The notes: generated from the letters alone by a model not told the origin. A stretch of DNA of 64,000 nucleotides from a bacterium (GCA_027485645.1 JAIXQR010000003.1:1-64000); one strand, 5' to 3'. Counted from the stretch's first letter, positions 43,616 to 52,698 are shown. Numbers and translations: made by a program.

Positions 43616-44500
43616 ATGCAATATCGAATCTCCTGTTGGGCCAAGATCAATGAATTCTTGGCGGTCGGTCGTCCTGACCACCGAGACTATCATCCAATCG
43701 AAACGGTCTTTCAGGAAATCAGCCTCGCCGATGAGCTGGTCGTCACGACAGGCGAGACCGCGGTCGACCAAGTCGAGTTCACCAAGGCCAGTTCGTTAGC
43801 GTTCGAAAAGGAAAACATTCCGCACATCAACACCGTCACGAAGACGCTGATGTTGCTGCGCACCCAGGCAACAATGCCGCCTTTCCGAATCGAGGTGATC
43901 AAGCGGATTCCGAGCCAAAGCGGGCTTGGTGGCGCGAGCGCTGACGCCGCTGGGGTGCTGCGCATGGTTCAAGCGCTGGTTCCGGATGCCTTCACTAATG
44001 AACGGCTTTTGGAGCTGGGGCTCATGATTGGTGCCGACGTTCCGTTCTGTTTCACCGGTGGAAGGGCGCTTGGGACCGGTTATGGTGAAGTCCTCCGACC
44101 GCTGCCAGATACTCCGATTCGATGGCTCGTGGTTGCGCGGCCGTTCGAGCATGGAAGCACGCCAAAGATGTTCACCGCTCTTGACCGAAAAGTCCGGGAC
44201 ATCGTCACTTACCGAGGAGATCTGGGTTACAACGACTTTGAGCAAGTGACAGGGCCCGAATCGCTGTGGCTGATCGAACGCATGCGATCGCTAGGGTCAG
44301 TGCAGGCGGGCCTGTCTGGCTCCGGCTCTGCGGTGTTCGGGTTCTTTACCGGGCAGAAGGCCGCCCAGTGGGCAGCGGGCAAGCTGATGGAAGACAACGT
44401 TCCGTTTGTGCAGGTTGCACACACCATGCCCAAGCGAAAGTCGGTCATGGATGGCATCGCAAGAACCGATGCCATCCAAGAGATCGTCGCGCCTTTTTAG
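43616..44500 (+). CDS. ispE: 4-diphosphocytidyl-2-C-methyl-D-erythritol kinase
   Basis: A 294-residue GHMP kinase of the MEP isoprenoid pathway. The substrate-binding Lys is in SCWAKINEFLAVGRPD, motif 2 is PSQSGLGGASADAAG, and the final GHMP motif is AGLSGSGSAVFG. A TAGGAA-like ribosome site precedes the ATG. It overlaps the convergent oxidoreductase by 4 bases. Confidence 0.95.
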   Translation: MQYRISCWAKINEFLAVGRPDHRDYHPIETVFQEISLADELVVTTGETAVDQVEFTKASSLAFEKENIPHINTVTKTLMLLRTQATMPPFRIEVIKRIPSQSGLGGASADAAGVLRMVQALVPDAFTNERLLELGLMIGADVPFCFTGGRALGTGYGEVLRPLPDTPIRWLVVARPFEHGSTPKMFTALDRKVRDIVTYRGDLGYNDFEQVTGPESLWLIERMRSLGSVQAGLSGSGSAVFGFFTGQKAAQWAAGKLMEDNVPFVQVAHTMPKRKSVMDGIARTDAIQEIVAPF

Positions 44501-45480
44501 GCGCTGACGACGACGGCGCTGCCGTTAAGCGCGCTGGACTGCCACGCCGCCTCGGTGAGCCGAATGACTTCGAGGCCGCACTCGAACGGCGACTCGCATT
44601 CGACCTTGCCGAGGATGCTGTGGATGAAGTTTCGATCTGGGGTCGAGCCACCGGAAAGGTGCTCGGCCTTGATTCGGTTTCGATCTCGGTCGGTGATCGT
44701 GAGCTTGCCGTCTCGAATGAAGAACGCCATGTTCTCGCAAACGATCGTTACGTCCTCGTGCCAAGACATGCCGTCGCCAACGATCGCGATGCTGCCCATC
44801 GCGCCGCCGTGGAACATGATCGAAAGGGACGAGTTGATGTCAACCTCGGTGCCCTTGTTGTCGGTGTAAGCCGAAACCGACTTTGGCGAAAGGCTGGTTA
44901 CCCAAAGAACGATGTCGATGACGTGCGAACCGGAGTCGTTGAGCTGACCGCCGCCGGATAGCGCCGCAATGTGTCGCCAGGTTCCTGCACAAGCTCGCAG
45001 CCACTCTTGGCTCTGAAGCACTTGGATGTACTGGACCGCGCCGGCTTCGCCGGACTTGATCTTTTCGCGGATGTAGCGGAACTCGGCCTGGAAGTGTCGC
45101 TGGTAGCTGACCATGCCAATCTTTCCAGCTTCGTCGCGGGCCTTGATGACTTCGTGGGCATGGGCAACCGACGTGACGAGCGGCTTTTCGCAGCAAACGT
45201 GAACGCCTGCTTTTAGACCGTCCAAAATCTGGGTGACGTGCTGGGTGTGCGGCGTAGCGATCATGATCGCGTCTGGCTTGACCTGCTCCAGCATCTCATT
45301 GTGATCGTGGAAAACGGCAGCGTTGGCCGTCACTGGTCGCTGCTCTTTCATCAGCGCAATCTGCTCGTCGCTGGTGTCTACCAGGGCAACGATTTCCGCT
45401 TCCTTAACTTCCTGCAAATTTCCGACTCGGTAGCGCTGAAAGCCACCACATCCCACCATTGCTACTCTTACTTTTTCCAT
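44497..45480 (-). CDS. Gfo/Idh/MocA-family oxidoreductase
   Basis: A 327-residue protein with a Rossmann fold (RVAMVGCGGFQRYRVGN), the ATPHTQHV and VCCEKPLVTSVAHAHE segments (EKP motif), and LNDSGSHVIDIVLWV with the conserved His. It is related to the gene at 10135 but not a close copy. It oxidises or epimerises an unidentified sugar or polyol with NAD(P). It is divergent from lpxB. Confidence 0.9.
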   Translation of the reverse strand: MEKVRVAMVGCGGFQRYRVGNLQEVKEAEIVALVDTSDEQIALMKEQRPVTANAAVFHDHNEMLEQVKPDAIMIATPHTQHVTQILDGLKAGVHVCCEKPLVTSVAHAHEVIKARDEAGKIGMVSYQRHFQAEFRYIREKIKSGEAGAVQYIQVLQSQEWLRACAGTWRHIAALSGGGQLNDSGSHVIDIVLWVTSLSPKSVSAYTDNKGTEVDINSSLSIMFHGGAMGSIAIVGDGMSWHEDVTIVCENMAFFIRDGKLTITDRDRNRIKAEHLSGGSTPDRNFIHSILGKVECESPFECGLEVIRLTEAAWQSSALNGSAVVVSA

Positions 45481-45536
45481 GTTTGAAGACCCCGTTGGCG
45501 TCGCCGGGCAGGTTACCAGAGCCCCGTTTGGTCACA

Positions 45537-46670
45537 ATGGCGATGATGCGAATTGTTCTTTCCGCCGGTGAAGCGTCGGGTGATGCCTACGGTGCCGCGC
45601 TTATACGGGAGATCCGGAAGGCGACCGATTTGCCGGTGAATTTCCGAGCCATCGGCGGCACGCAGATTCGGGCGGAAGGGGCGGAGATCATCGCAGACTC
45701 GTCTCACTGGGGTGCCATCGGGGCGATTGAGGCGGTCAAGCTGGCTCGAGATGTTTTGGTCGGTCGAAAGCATCTGGAGAACGAACTCAACACCGGAACG
45801 CCGGGTTTGTTCATGCCAATCGATTTCGGCTTCGTGAACGTGCGGATGTGCCGGGTGGCGAAAGCTCGAGGCTGGAAGGTGCTGTACTTCATTCCGCCAG
45901 GTTCTTGGCGTCGGGACCGGCAAGGGGCAGACCTTCCGACCATCACCGATGCGATCGTGACTCCGTTCCCTTGGTCGGCCGAGATGCTGAACCAAAACGG
46001 CGGCAGCGCGCACTTCTTTGGCCACCCTCTCAAGCAGTTGATTCAGGGCGAGATGGAGAAACTGACCGACGCTTCGCGGGTGCCGGATTCCATCGCGCTC
46101 CTTCCGGGAAGCCGGAATCACGAGCTCAAGTTCCATTTGCCAATCCTCGCGAAGGCCCTTCCGTTGATCGAAGCGGGCCGCGGACGGCCCATGACGGCGA
46201 CCTTCGGACTTGCTCCGGGAGCCAGCGTCGCCGCGATCCAAAAGCGTTGGATTCAGCTCTCAGGGCGCAAATCGGACCAGTTTGAAGTTGGCAAGAGCAC
46301 GCAGGTTTTATCCACGGCGGAAGCGGCGCTGGTTTGCAGCGGCACGGCCACGCTCCAAGCGGCCTTGTGCAACACACCTCACGTGATCTTCTATCGCGCG
46401 ACGCGATTGCTAGAGGTCCAACGGGCCATAACCCGAACGCCGTGGCCAAAGTTCATCGGTCTGCCGAACATCATCCTTGACCGGGGTGCGGTGCCGGAAT
46501 TCGTGCAAATGGCCGCCACTCCCGAAGCGATTGCGAACGAGTTTCTGCGCCTCCAAAGGGATTCGTCGGGCCAGCTTGCCGCCTTTGCCGAGCTGAGCGA
46601 GTTGTTGGGAGAGCCGACGGCGATTTCTCGGGCAGCAAGGCTTGCGGTGGACATCGCTTCTCTTGTCTAA
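45537..46670 (+). CDS. lpxB: lipid-A-disaccharide synthase-like GT19 glycosyltransferase
   Basis: A 377-residue protein with LpxB features: IVLSAGEASGDAYGAALIRE, MPIDFGFVNVRMCRVAK, YFIPPGSWRRDRQGAD (usually PSVWAW), FFGHPLKQLIQ, IALLPGSRNHELKF and ALVCSGTATLQAALCNTPHV. LpxB joins two acylated glucosamines in lipid A synthesis. The PGSWRR variant shows this is a divergent member. ATG at 45537 is followed by in-frame ATGs at 45543 and 45546, and any of them could be used. It supports a diderm envelope; no other lipid A gene is in the window. Confidence 0.85.
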   Translation: MAMMRIVLSAGEASGDAYGAALIREIRKATDLPVNFRAIGGTQIRAEGAEIIADSSHWGAIGAIEAVKLARDVLVGRKHLENELNTGTPGLFMPIDFGFVNVRMCRVAKARGWKVLYFIPPGSWRRDRQGADLPTITDAIVTPFPWSAEMLNQNGGSAHFFGHPLKQLIQGEMEKLTDASRVPDSIALLPGSRNHELKFHLPILAKALPLIEAGRGRPMTATFGLAPGASVAAIQKRWIQLSGRKSDQFEVGKSTQVLSTAEAALVCSGTATLQAALCNTPHVIFYRATRLLEVQRAITRTPWPKFIGLPNIILDRGAVPEFVQMAATPEAIANEFLRLQRDSSGQLAAFAELSELLGEPTAISRAARLAVDIASLV

Positions 46671-46688
46671 GTGCGATTACGTTAGACA
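46664..46688. terminator. weak inverted repeat between convergent genes
   Basis: TGTCTAA (46664-46670) and TTAGACA (46682-46688) flank an 11-base loop between lpxB and the convergent lipoprotein gene. There is no T tract, so a termination role is only tentative. Confidence 0.25.
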
Positions 46689-46694
46689 TCGATG

Positions 46695-47366
46695 CTATGG
46701 CTGAATCAGGACCTTGCCCACCGGACGATCGAACAATCCACTCGGTCTGCGGCTGGCGATGATTAAGTAGTTCTTACCGCCCTGCGCGGTGAACCGACCG
46801 AATCGATCGCGGAGTCCAGAGTCGTCGTACACCTCGGTGATGTACTCAACTCCGGGCGTTAGAGGAGTTTCCAGGACCGGGACAGTAGTACCCGCGGAAT
46901 TAAAATATCCTAAAATTGCATTTTTAATTATATTTCCTGTGGTGGCCTCGACCAGACGGATACCGAACGGACCGTTAACGCCTAAGATGTGTCTTGCTTT
47001 GCTTTTGTTAGGTTGAAGCGGCTCATCAAATGCCAAGGGACGAAGGTTTCCTTGACCGTAAATTCCCCAGTATTGTTCGGCCATACCATATGCAGGAAGT
47101 GATTGATTTACAGGGCTGCCAGTGGTTAACAGACCGTCAGCAAGAGCTGCCCTTGGCAGATTCACAATCGGACCTATTTCTGCAAATGGTTCGCCATCAA
47201 TCACCGCTATCGGCTCACCCTTGTATGACAGCGTAACGTCCGCAGGATCGGCCCCAATGCTTACTAAAGTCATGCGTAGTCGCTCGTCTTCTGGGCCACT
47301 TCCCCCGCATCCAAAGACGGCGGATAACAAAAGACACATCATCAATGGTTTCGGTGCTTTAAACAT
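46695..47366 (-). CDS. predicted lipoprotein, function unknown
   Basis: A 223-residue protein. The start at 47366 has an AGGAAG ribosome site and gives a lipoprotein signal with a lipobox-like end (LLLSAVFGCGG, modified Cys at residue 20 or so). The frame open to 47480 is not used. The mature part is short beta-rich sequence (GVEYITEVYDDSGLRD, GKNYLIIASRRPSG). Bases 46890-47110 are visibly richer in A and T than the neighbours, with a TTTTTAATTATATTT run. The family is not recognised. Confidence 0.72.
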   Translation of the reverse strand: MFKAPKPLMMCLLLSAVFGCGGSGPEDERLRMTLVSIGADPADVTLSYKGEPIAVIDGEPFAEIGPIVNLPRAALADGLLTTGSPVNQSLPAYGMAEQYWGIYGQGNLRPLAFDEPLQPNKSKARHILGVNGPFGIRLVEATTGNIIKNAILGYFNSAGTTVPVLETPLTPGVEYITEVYDDSGLRDRFGRFTAQGGKNYLIIASRRPSGLFDRPVGKVLIQP

Positions 47367-47494
47367 AACTTCCTGTGATATCAACGTAGCTGTCGGTGAG
47401 GGTGAATGACGGGGATTGACCAGGAAGCATGAGGCACGGGCAGAAGCAAATGGCGCAGGATCAGGAATCCGCAACGTCACTCCTCACGACGCCC

Positions 47495-48802
47495 CTAGAG
47501 CAGGCCGCGTTCCTTTACGTTCATGTAAAAGTTGACCAGGTTGGCGGCGAGGTCTTGCGGCTCGGATTCGAGTTGGTGGATGCGCGCGGCGCTGAACATC
47601 TTGGCTGCCTCTTTTCTTTCGGAGAGGAGCAAGTCGGCGGCGGCGCGGGTGTAAGCGGCTTCCGTGGAGTCGATGGGTGCTTGCATCGCCTCATTAAGCC
47701 GTCCATCCTGAACTCTCACTACCAGCACCAGATGACGGCGAGTGAGGCTGCCAAGAGCCGCGACCATTTCTTTCGCCCGATCGCCGTCCTCGTAGTCCGA
47801 GAACACCACCACCAGCGATCTGCGCTTCCAGCGACCATTCAGATACGAGGTGCCGCCGATCAGGTCTGTCTCGACCGGTTCGGCGACAAGGTCGTGGCAA
47901 CTCTCGATCACCATGCCAACCTGCGAGCGGCCCTTGCGCGGCGGGATGTAACGCCGGACCGTATCGGAAACGACAAGTAATCCCACCAAGTCGCCCGCAA
48001 CCGACGCCGCGTTCGTCAGCAAAATGAGGCTGTCAAGAACGTGATCCAGTTTTCGGACCCCGTTGACCTCGGAGAGCATGTGCCGACCGACGTCAATAAG
48101 GATGAGCACCGCCTGGCTGCGCTCGGTTTCGTACTGGCGCACGATCAATTTGCCACGGCGTGCACTGGCTTTGTGGTCGATCTTTCGGAAGTCGTCACCC
48201 TCGGCGTATTCGCGGAGGGATTCAAATTCGGACCCAAGTCCTCGGAATCGGCTCCGGCGAATCCCCATTTCTCGCAGCCGACCTTGTTGGTTCAGCAAGT
48301 CAAATTCGCGCAGGGCGAGGACGTTTGGATAGACGCGGACTGCTTCGGTGGTTTCGAGCTTAAGGTCGCGATAGGAGAGCCCGAACGGGCAATTCAGCCG
48401 AAGATAGGTACCTCGGAACCGATCGGTACCCCGCTCTTCCGGCGTGACGTGATAGACCGTGTCAAACGATGCTCCCGGCTGGAGAGAGATCGGGACTTCG
48501 TTTCCATCCGGAACGACACCGGCAGGGGCCTCGTCACGAAGTTTTCCTTCTAGAGCTTCCCGGGACCCGTTCTCAACGCGAAGCAGAATCCGGTTTGGAA
48601 CCCGGACCGAGAGCACCGGATCGAAGACACGTTTGACCGTGATGTTGTCGCCTTTCGGTCCAAGGCGATGGTCGACGAAGGTCGCCACCAGAATCAAAAC
48701 GTTGTAGGCGACCAGCAAGATCGGGCTTCCCATCGACGCGCTGACGACTCCGATGGGAACTCCCATCGCGAGCAAGAGCCAGCAGCGTTTTGTTGGTACC
48801 AA
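47495..48802 (-). CDS. DUF58 domain membrane protein
   Basis: A 435-residue protein. Two N-terminal TM segments (CWLLLAMGVPIGVVSA, ILLVAYNVLILVATF) precede a beta domain and the DUF58 core (REYAEGDDFRKIDHKASARR, then GKLIVRQYETER). A vWA-like stretch follows (AVLILIDVGRHM, LVVVFSDYEDGD). The start is TTG at 48802 with an AAGGAT ribosome site. In many bacteria DUF58 proteins are encoded with MoxR ATPases and RDD or SpoIIM membrane proteins; only the RDD gene is here, divergently placed. The function is unknown. Confidence 0.88.
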   Translation of the reverse strand: MVPTKRCWLLLAMGVPIGVVSASMGSPILLVAYNVLILVATFVDHRLGPKGDNITVKRVFDPVLSVRVPNRILLRVENGSREALEGKLRDEAPAGVVPDGNEVPISLQPGASFDTVYHVTPEERGTDRFRGTYLRLNCPFGLSYRDLKLETTEAVRVYPNVLALREFDLLNQQGRLREMGIRRSRFRGLGSEFESLREYAEGDDFRKIDHKASARRGKLIVRQYETERSQAVLILIDVGRHMLSEVNGVRKLDHVLDSLILLTNAASVAGDLVGLLVVSDTVRRYIPPRKGRSQVGMVIESCHDLVAEPVETDLIGGTSYLNGRWKRRSLVVVFSDYEDGDRAKEMVAALGSLTRRHLVLVVRVQDGRLNEAMQAPIDSTEAAYTRAAADLLLSERKEAAKMFSAARIHQLESEPQDLAANLVNFYMNVKERGLL

Positions 48803-48813
48803 GAGAAATCCTT

Positions 48814-48841
48814 TTGCTCGGCTGGCGTTAACCCGTAGAAT
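48814..48841 (+). promoter_or_regulatory. promoter overlapping the RDD gene start
   Basis: TTGCTC (48814-48819), a 16-base spacer and TAGAAT (48836-48841). The -10 overlaps the ATG at 48840, so if it is used, translation would begin at the in-frame GTG at 48849, 7 bases further on. Confidence 0.42.
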
Positions 48842-49595
48842 GTACGTTGTGCAGCACGAATTTGCGGTGCTTACCCCAGATAAGGCGGTCGTAACCTATC
48901 GGCTCGCCGGCCTGAGTGCGCGAATCTTCGCCCATCTGCTCGATGTGATTATCGTCGCCGGCATCATGGTGCTGCTGAGTTTTGTTCTGGCCTTTGGGGT
49001 TGGCCGAATTGATCCGGGCATTGCCGAAGCCCTGGTGCTCATTGCCAGCTTTTTGGTGCCGCTCGGTTATTTCATCCTCAGCGAGGTTTGGATGAATGGT
49101 CAGACCCTCGGCAAGAAGGCAACCGGGGTCCGCGTTCGAATGTTGGACGGAACGCCGATCACCTGGAATGCGGCCTGCGCGCGGAACATGCTCCGGGTTG
49201 CCGACATTCTTCCAGGGCCGTACTTAGTCGGAATGATTGCGATTTTCACCAACGCCAAGGCACAACGACTGGGCGACATGCTCGCCGGAACGGTGGTGGT
49301 GGTCGAACGACGAAACACACCGAAGTACGTGATCGCACCTCACCGCGCGGGCCTACACCCGTTGGAAAGCCAGGTGGGCGAGCTCGAAGGAATGACCTTG
49401 AGCGAGTACCACACTCTGAAGCGATTCGCCGACCGATTCCCGGAGTTGCCCGATCGCATTCAGCACGAAATGGTGGTTCAAGTTTGGCTGCCTTTTGCCG
49501 AGCTTCGACAAGTTCCGCCGATGCCAACCATCCATCCGATCTTTCTTGCGGAGGCCGTCGTCATGAAATACGGGCGGCAAAATGGTCTGCTTTGA
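48840..49595 (+). CDS. RDD-family membrane protein with C-terminal extension
   Basis: A 251-residue protein (248 if the GTG at 48849 is used). The RDD domain has two or three TM segments (IFAHLLDVIIVAGIMVLL; ALVLIASFLVPLGYFIL) and the LSARIFAHLLD and GQTLGKKATGVRV signatures, with a short ATP-free TM3. The last ~85 residues (IAPHRAGLHPLESQVGELEG to the end) form an unrecognised cytosolic extension. It is divergent from DUF58, a partner that is usually co-directional. The function of RDD proteins is unknown, though transport roles have been suggested. Confidence 0.85.
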   Translation: MYVVQHEFAVLTPDKAVVTYRLAGLSARIFAHLLDVIIVAGIMVLLSFVLAFGVGRIDPGIAEALVLIASFLVPLGYFILSEVWMNGQTLGKKATGVRVRMLDGTPITWNAACARNMLRVADILPGPYLVGMIAIFTNAKAQRLGDMLAGTVVVVERRNTPKYVIAPHRAGLHPLESQVGELEGMTLSEYHTLKRFADRFPELPDRIQHEMVVQVWLPFAELRQVPPMPTIHPIFLAEAVVMKYGRQNGLL

Positions 49596-49610
49596 AGTGC
49601 CGAAAACCTG

Positions 49611-49839
49611 GTGGAAATCTGGCACTTATGTGCGGGGAAAACTTTTCGACTTCTCTCTTTTGGGGAAACTCCACGACCTTTGATCCCCCAACGATCCAGT
49701 TTTCCCATCGTCTTCCCCACCATGGTTTGAACCTGAGGTTGAACCTAAAGACCACGGTTTTCCACCGATTTGGGGGGCTCTAATAATAACTGTAAGTTCA
49801 GTAAATACAGACGTTCAATTAGAAACACCCAGTGGAAAT
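49611..49839. repeat. cluster of GTGGAAA/GGGGAAA words upstream of recF
   Basis: In the 250-base gap before recF: GTGGAAAT at 49611-49618, GGGGAAAA at 49634-49641, GGGGAAAC at 49662-49669, and GTGGAAAT at 49832-49839. On the opposite strand sense: TTTTCCCA (49700-49707), TTCCCCAC (49713-49720) and TTTTCCAC (49758-49765). TTTTCCACC differs from the DnaA box TTATCCACA at two positions. An AT-rich segment (49780-49815) and a repeated GGTTTGAACCT / GGTTGAACCT lie within. It could be degenerate DnaA boxes or another regulator's sites. Confidence 0.4.
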
Positions 49840-49845
49840 CCGTCT

Positions 49846-50940
49846 TTGGTCCCCATTGCGGAGACCATTGCGGTCACAAACTTTCGCTTGCTGAAAACCG
49901 CAGAAGTCAGATTGAATCCTGGTTTCAACGTTTTGGTAGGAGCGAATGCTCAAGGCAAGACGAGCTTGCTCGAAGCGCTGAACCTGGTTTCGACGACCCG
50001 CCTATTGCGAGGGCGACGTGAGCAAGAAGCGATTCGAGATGGAGAAGGTGACGCATCGGTTTCGGTCACGCTTGCCGAATCTCTCACGCAACTTTCGATT
50101 CATATCTCTCGGACGGCAAAGAAGCGAGCTTCGCTGAATCGTGCCTCTTTGCCTCGAGCCGCGGATCTGCTGGGTCGGTTGCCGACGGTGTCGGTGACGA
50201 CGGCTGACTTGGAGCTGGTCCGAGGAGATCCCAGCGATCGGCGAATGCAGCTTGATTTAGATCTCAGCTCCCTTTCAGCGGCCTATCTTCGCGATTTGAC
50301 GCAGTACAAAAAGGCGCTCGAGCAACGAAACAGCCTTCTCCGAACGGCACGCGAACGGTTTGTTTCTGAGGAGGCTTACATGCCCTGGGAGCAGATGATG
50401 GCGGCTCCGGCTGTAGAACTCCGTTCTGCGCGTCGAAACTACGTTGACGCCATTAATCAGCTTGCGGCCCAAATTCACGCGGAGATGGGCAATGGAGAGG
50501 CATTGCGGCTGGAGTACGAAGCGAACGACCCCGCCGAAACTGAAGAGCAGATGATTGCCTACTTGGCCCAAAGCCGCACGGCCGATATTGCTCGGGGCGG
50601 ATCATCGGTTGGCCCACACCGAGACGATGTAGCGATCTTCATCGAAAGCCGGGACGCCAGGTCATTTGGATCGCAGGGTCAACAGCGCACGGCAGTGATC
50701 AGCGTAAAACTGGCTTCCTTGGAAGTTGCAAAATCGAGGCTTGGCTTTTCGCCAATTCTGCTCCTTGATGACATGCTTTCCGATCTCGACGAGTCACGGC
50801 GAGCGTTCTTGGTGGACGTGGTCCTTAACCGGGCTGGTCAAGCGCTGTTGACTTGCACCGAAGCTTCCCTTGCGGGAGATCGACTGTTAAACTCTGCCTC
50901 GGTGTTTCAGGTTTCTGCGGGTGAGGTGACTTCGGCATGA
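49846..50940 (+). CDS. recF: DNA repair/replication protein RecF
   Basis: A 364-residue SMC-like ATPase. Walker A NVLVGANAQGKTSLLEAL, signature SFGSQGQQRTAVISVKLA and Walker B ILLLDDMLSDLDESR are complete. RecF loads RecA at gapped DNA with RecO and RecR. The start is TTG at 49846; no ATG or GTG is available upstream in frame. The next gene is DUF721/DciA-type with a 4-base overlap, a pairing also seen in the origin cluster of mycobacteria (dnaA-dnaN-recF-DUF721-gyrB). Confidence 0.96.
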   Translation: MVPIAETIAVTNFRLLKTAEVRLNPGFNVLVGANAQGKTSLLEALNLVSTTRLLRGRREQEAIRDGEGDASVSVTLAESLTQLSIHISRTAKKRASLNRASLPRAADLLGRLPTVSVTTADLELVRGDPSDRRMQLDLDLSSLSAAYLRDLTQYKKALEQRNSLLRTARERFVSEEAYMPWEQMMAAPAVELRSARRNYVDAINQLAAQIHAEMGNGEALRLEYEANDPAETEEQMIAYLAQSRTADIARGGSSVGPHRDDVAIFIESRDARSFGSQGQQRTAVISVKLASLEVAKSRLGFSPILLLDDMLSDLDESRRAFLVDVVLNRAGQALLTCTEASLAGDRLLNSASVFQVSAGEVTSA

Positions 50941-51344
50941 GGCAAGTATCGGATTTGCTTTCTTCGGCGGTCGCTCGGCCGGAGGTTCTGCGAACGGCAC
51001 GGGCGTTTCGCGTCATGCGGCGGTGGTCAAAGATCGTTGGACCGGAACTGGCAAAGAAAAGTCAGCCAGACCGCTATGACCAGGGCACGCTTTGGGTGGC
51101 GGTGATCAACTCCGTTTGGGCGCAAGAGCTACGGATGCAATCGGACACGATTCTGCGGCGATTGGCGGAAGAAGCGGGTGACCGGTCTCTCTTTGAGAAA
51201 GTTCGATTTGGGGTTCGGTCGCTCGAAGTGCCAGATGAGCTGATTCCGGTTGAAGAATCAACCTACGTGAGCTCCGCGCAAACGAACTTTCGCGAATTCG
51301 CACTCGAAAAAATTAAAGCGAGGAAGCGTGAGGAAGGAGCTTGA
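50937..51344 (+). CDS. DUF721/DciA-type helicase-loader-like protein
   Basis: A 135-residue protein with the DUF721 pattern: VMRRWSKIVGPELAKKSQPD and GTLWVAVINSVWAQELRMQ. DUF721 includes DciA, which helps load the replicative helicase DnaB; that role here is inferred from the family and from its position. The ATG overlaps the recF stop (ATGA), so the two are coupled, and its own 3' end overlaps the ComEC-like gene by 17 bases. Confidence 0.82.
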   Translation: MRQVSDLLSSAVARPEVLRTARAFRVMRRWSKIVGPELAKKSQPDRYDQGTLWVAVINSVWAQELRMQSDTILRRLAEEAGDRSLFEKVRFGVRSLEVPDELIPVEESTYVSSAQTNFREFALEKIKARKREEGA

Positions 51345-52698
51345 AAACCGACCTGCACTGTTGGCATTGCTCGGGCTCCTCTGTGGATTAGCCACCGCAT
51401 CTTCTCCGTTCCGCCTTGCTTATCTCGTTGTTTTGCTTGCATGTTTGAAATCTCGGGTCGGCCAAGGGTTGGTACTTGCTGCTGCGATTCTGGGCTTCTG
51501 GATTGCACCGAACATCAGCCAGGTGACATCGCCTGCCACTCGAGTTTCAGGAGTCGGCGAGATCGTCTCCATGCCGAAGATTCTGGAGGCGGGAACACGT
51601 TTTACATGGCGCCAAGAGGATCGACTCTTCGACGTTGTTCTTTTGTCTCGCAACCGAGATTTGGGCCTTGGTGACAAGCTTCGGTTGTCCGGTGAGGTCC
51701 GTCAGCCGAGCGCGGATTATCAAACGTACTACGATCTGAACCGCCTTTCTGGTCGGGTGACTACGGATCAGTTTGCGCTCGTTGAGCCTTCAAGACTCAT
51801 GGGCATGAAGCCCGCTTTGAATCTGCGAACTGGCTTTCTGGAATGGTCGGCAGCCCGCTTTTCGGACGGCAATGCCCAACTGCTTCAAGCGATGTGCCTT
51901 GGAACCGACACGCTCCTCACGCCTACGCAGTGGAAGCAACTAAGAGACAGCGGAACGATTCACATCGTCAGCGCATCCGGGTTTCAGGTCTCAATTGTCG
52001 CGGCGGCGCTGACCGTGTTGTTGTCTTTCTTGCCGGTTTCCCGGCCGTTTATGATCCTCGTTTTAGCCGGTTCGTTAGGGATCTACTGCCTTGCCGCGGG
52101 CTTCAATGCCCCCATCATTCGTGCCTCGGCAATGGCGATCGTGCCTCTGTTTGCGTATCTTCTGCGCCGGGAATCTGACTTCTTAAGCACGGTTGCTTGC
52201 ACCGCGATTGGCTTACTGTTGTGGCGTCCGCTTTGGGCATACGACCCTGGATTTCAGCTCTCGTTTATTACGGTTTCGGCGCTTGGCCTTTACGGGAACG
52301 CAAACTCCGAGGCGGAGGCGTATCTCGGCAACGTGCCTTCGCAAGTTCGAACAGGTGTCATCGCTTCCATCGCATCTTTGCCCTTACTGGCCATTCACTT
52401 TGGCACCAGCCCCGTGCTCTCACTGATTCCAAACCTGCTGATCGCTTTGCCCTCTTCGGCTTGCGTCGTCTTAGGATTGGCGCAGTTTGGTTTGTCACAG
52501 TTGGGGTTTGGTTTTCTCGAGCCGATCACGACTTGGCTCATTGAAGGTCTTCTGAGTTATTGCCAAGTCGTGATTCAAACTTCGGCCGGTTGGTCTTGGA
52601 CCATGCTCCGATTTCCGAATGTCCCGCCAGATGTGGCGGCTTGTTTCTTGATCGCCTTGTTTGGCAGTTGGAGGTTTGCGCGTGCGCCGGCTGTTTAG
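51328..52698 (+). CDS. ComEC/Rec2 membrane channel half
   Basis: A 456-residue protein with about ten TM segments, matching the N-terminal and Competence domains of ComEC. It has an OB-like extracytoplasmic region (LGDKLRLSGEVRQPSADYQ), QAMCLGTDTLLTPTQWKQLR, the IHIVSASGFQVSIVAAALTV signature (usually SGLHV), and FNAPIIRASAMAIVPLFAYL. ComEC conducts DNA across the inner membrane in transformation. The usual C-terminal metallo-beta-lactamase domain is absent and is encoded by the next gene. GTG start at 51328, 17-base overlaps at both ends. Confidence 0.9.
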   Translation: MRKELENRPALLALLGLLCGLATASSPFRLAYLVVLLACLKSRVGQGLVLAAAILGFWIAPNISQVTSPATRVSGVGEIVSMPKILEAGTRFTWRQEDRLFDVVLLSRNRDLGLGDKLRLSGEVRQPSADYQTYYDLNRLSGRVTTDQFALVEPSRLMGMKPALNLRTGFLEWSAARFSDGNAQLLQAMCLGTDTLLTPTQWKQLRDSGTIHIVSASGFQVSIVAAALTVLLSFLPVSRPFMILVLAGSLGIYCLAAGFNAPIIRASAMAIVPLFAYLLRRESDFLSTVACTAIGLLLWRPLWAYDPGFQLSFITVSALGLYGNANSEAEAYLGNVPSQVRTGVIASIASLPLLAIHFGTSPVLSLIPNLLIALPSSACVVLGLAQFGLSQLGFGFLEPITTWLIEGLLSYCQVVIQTSAGWSWTMLRFPNVPPDVAACFLIALFGSWRFARAPAV

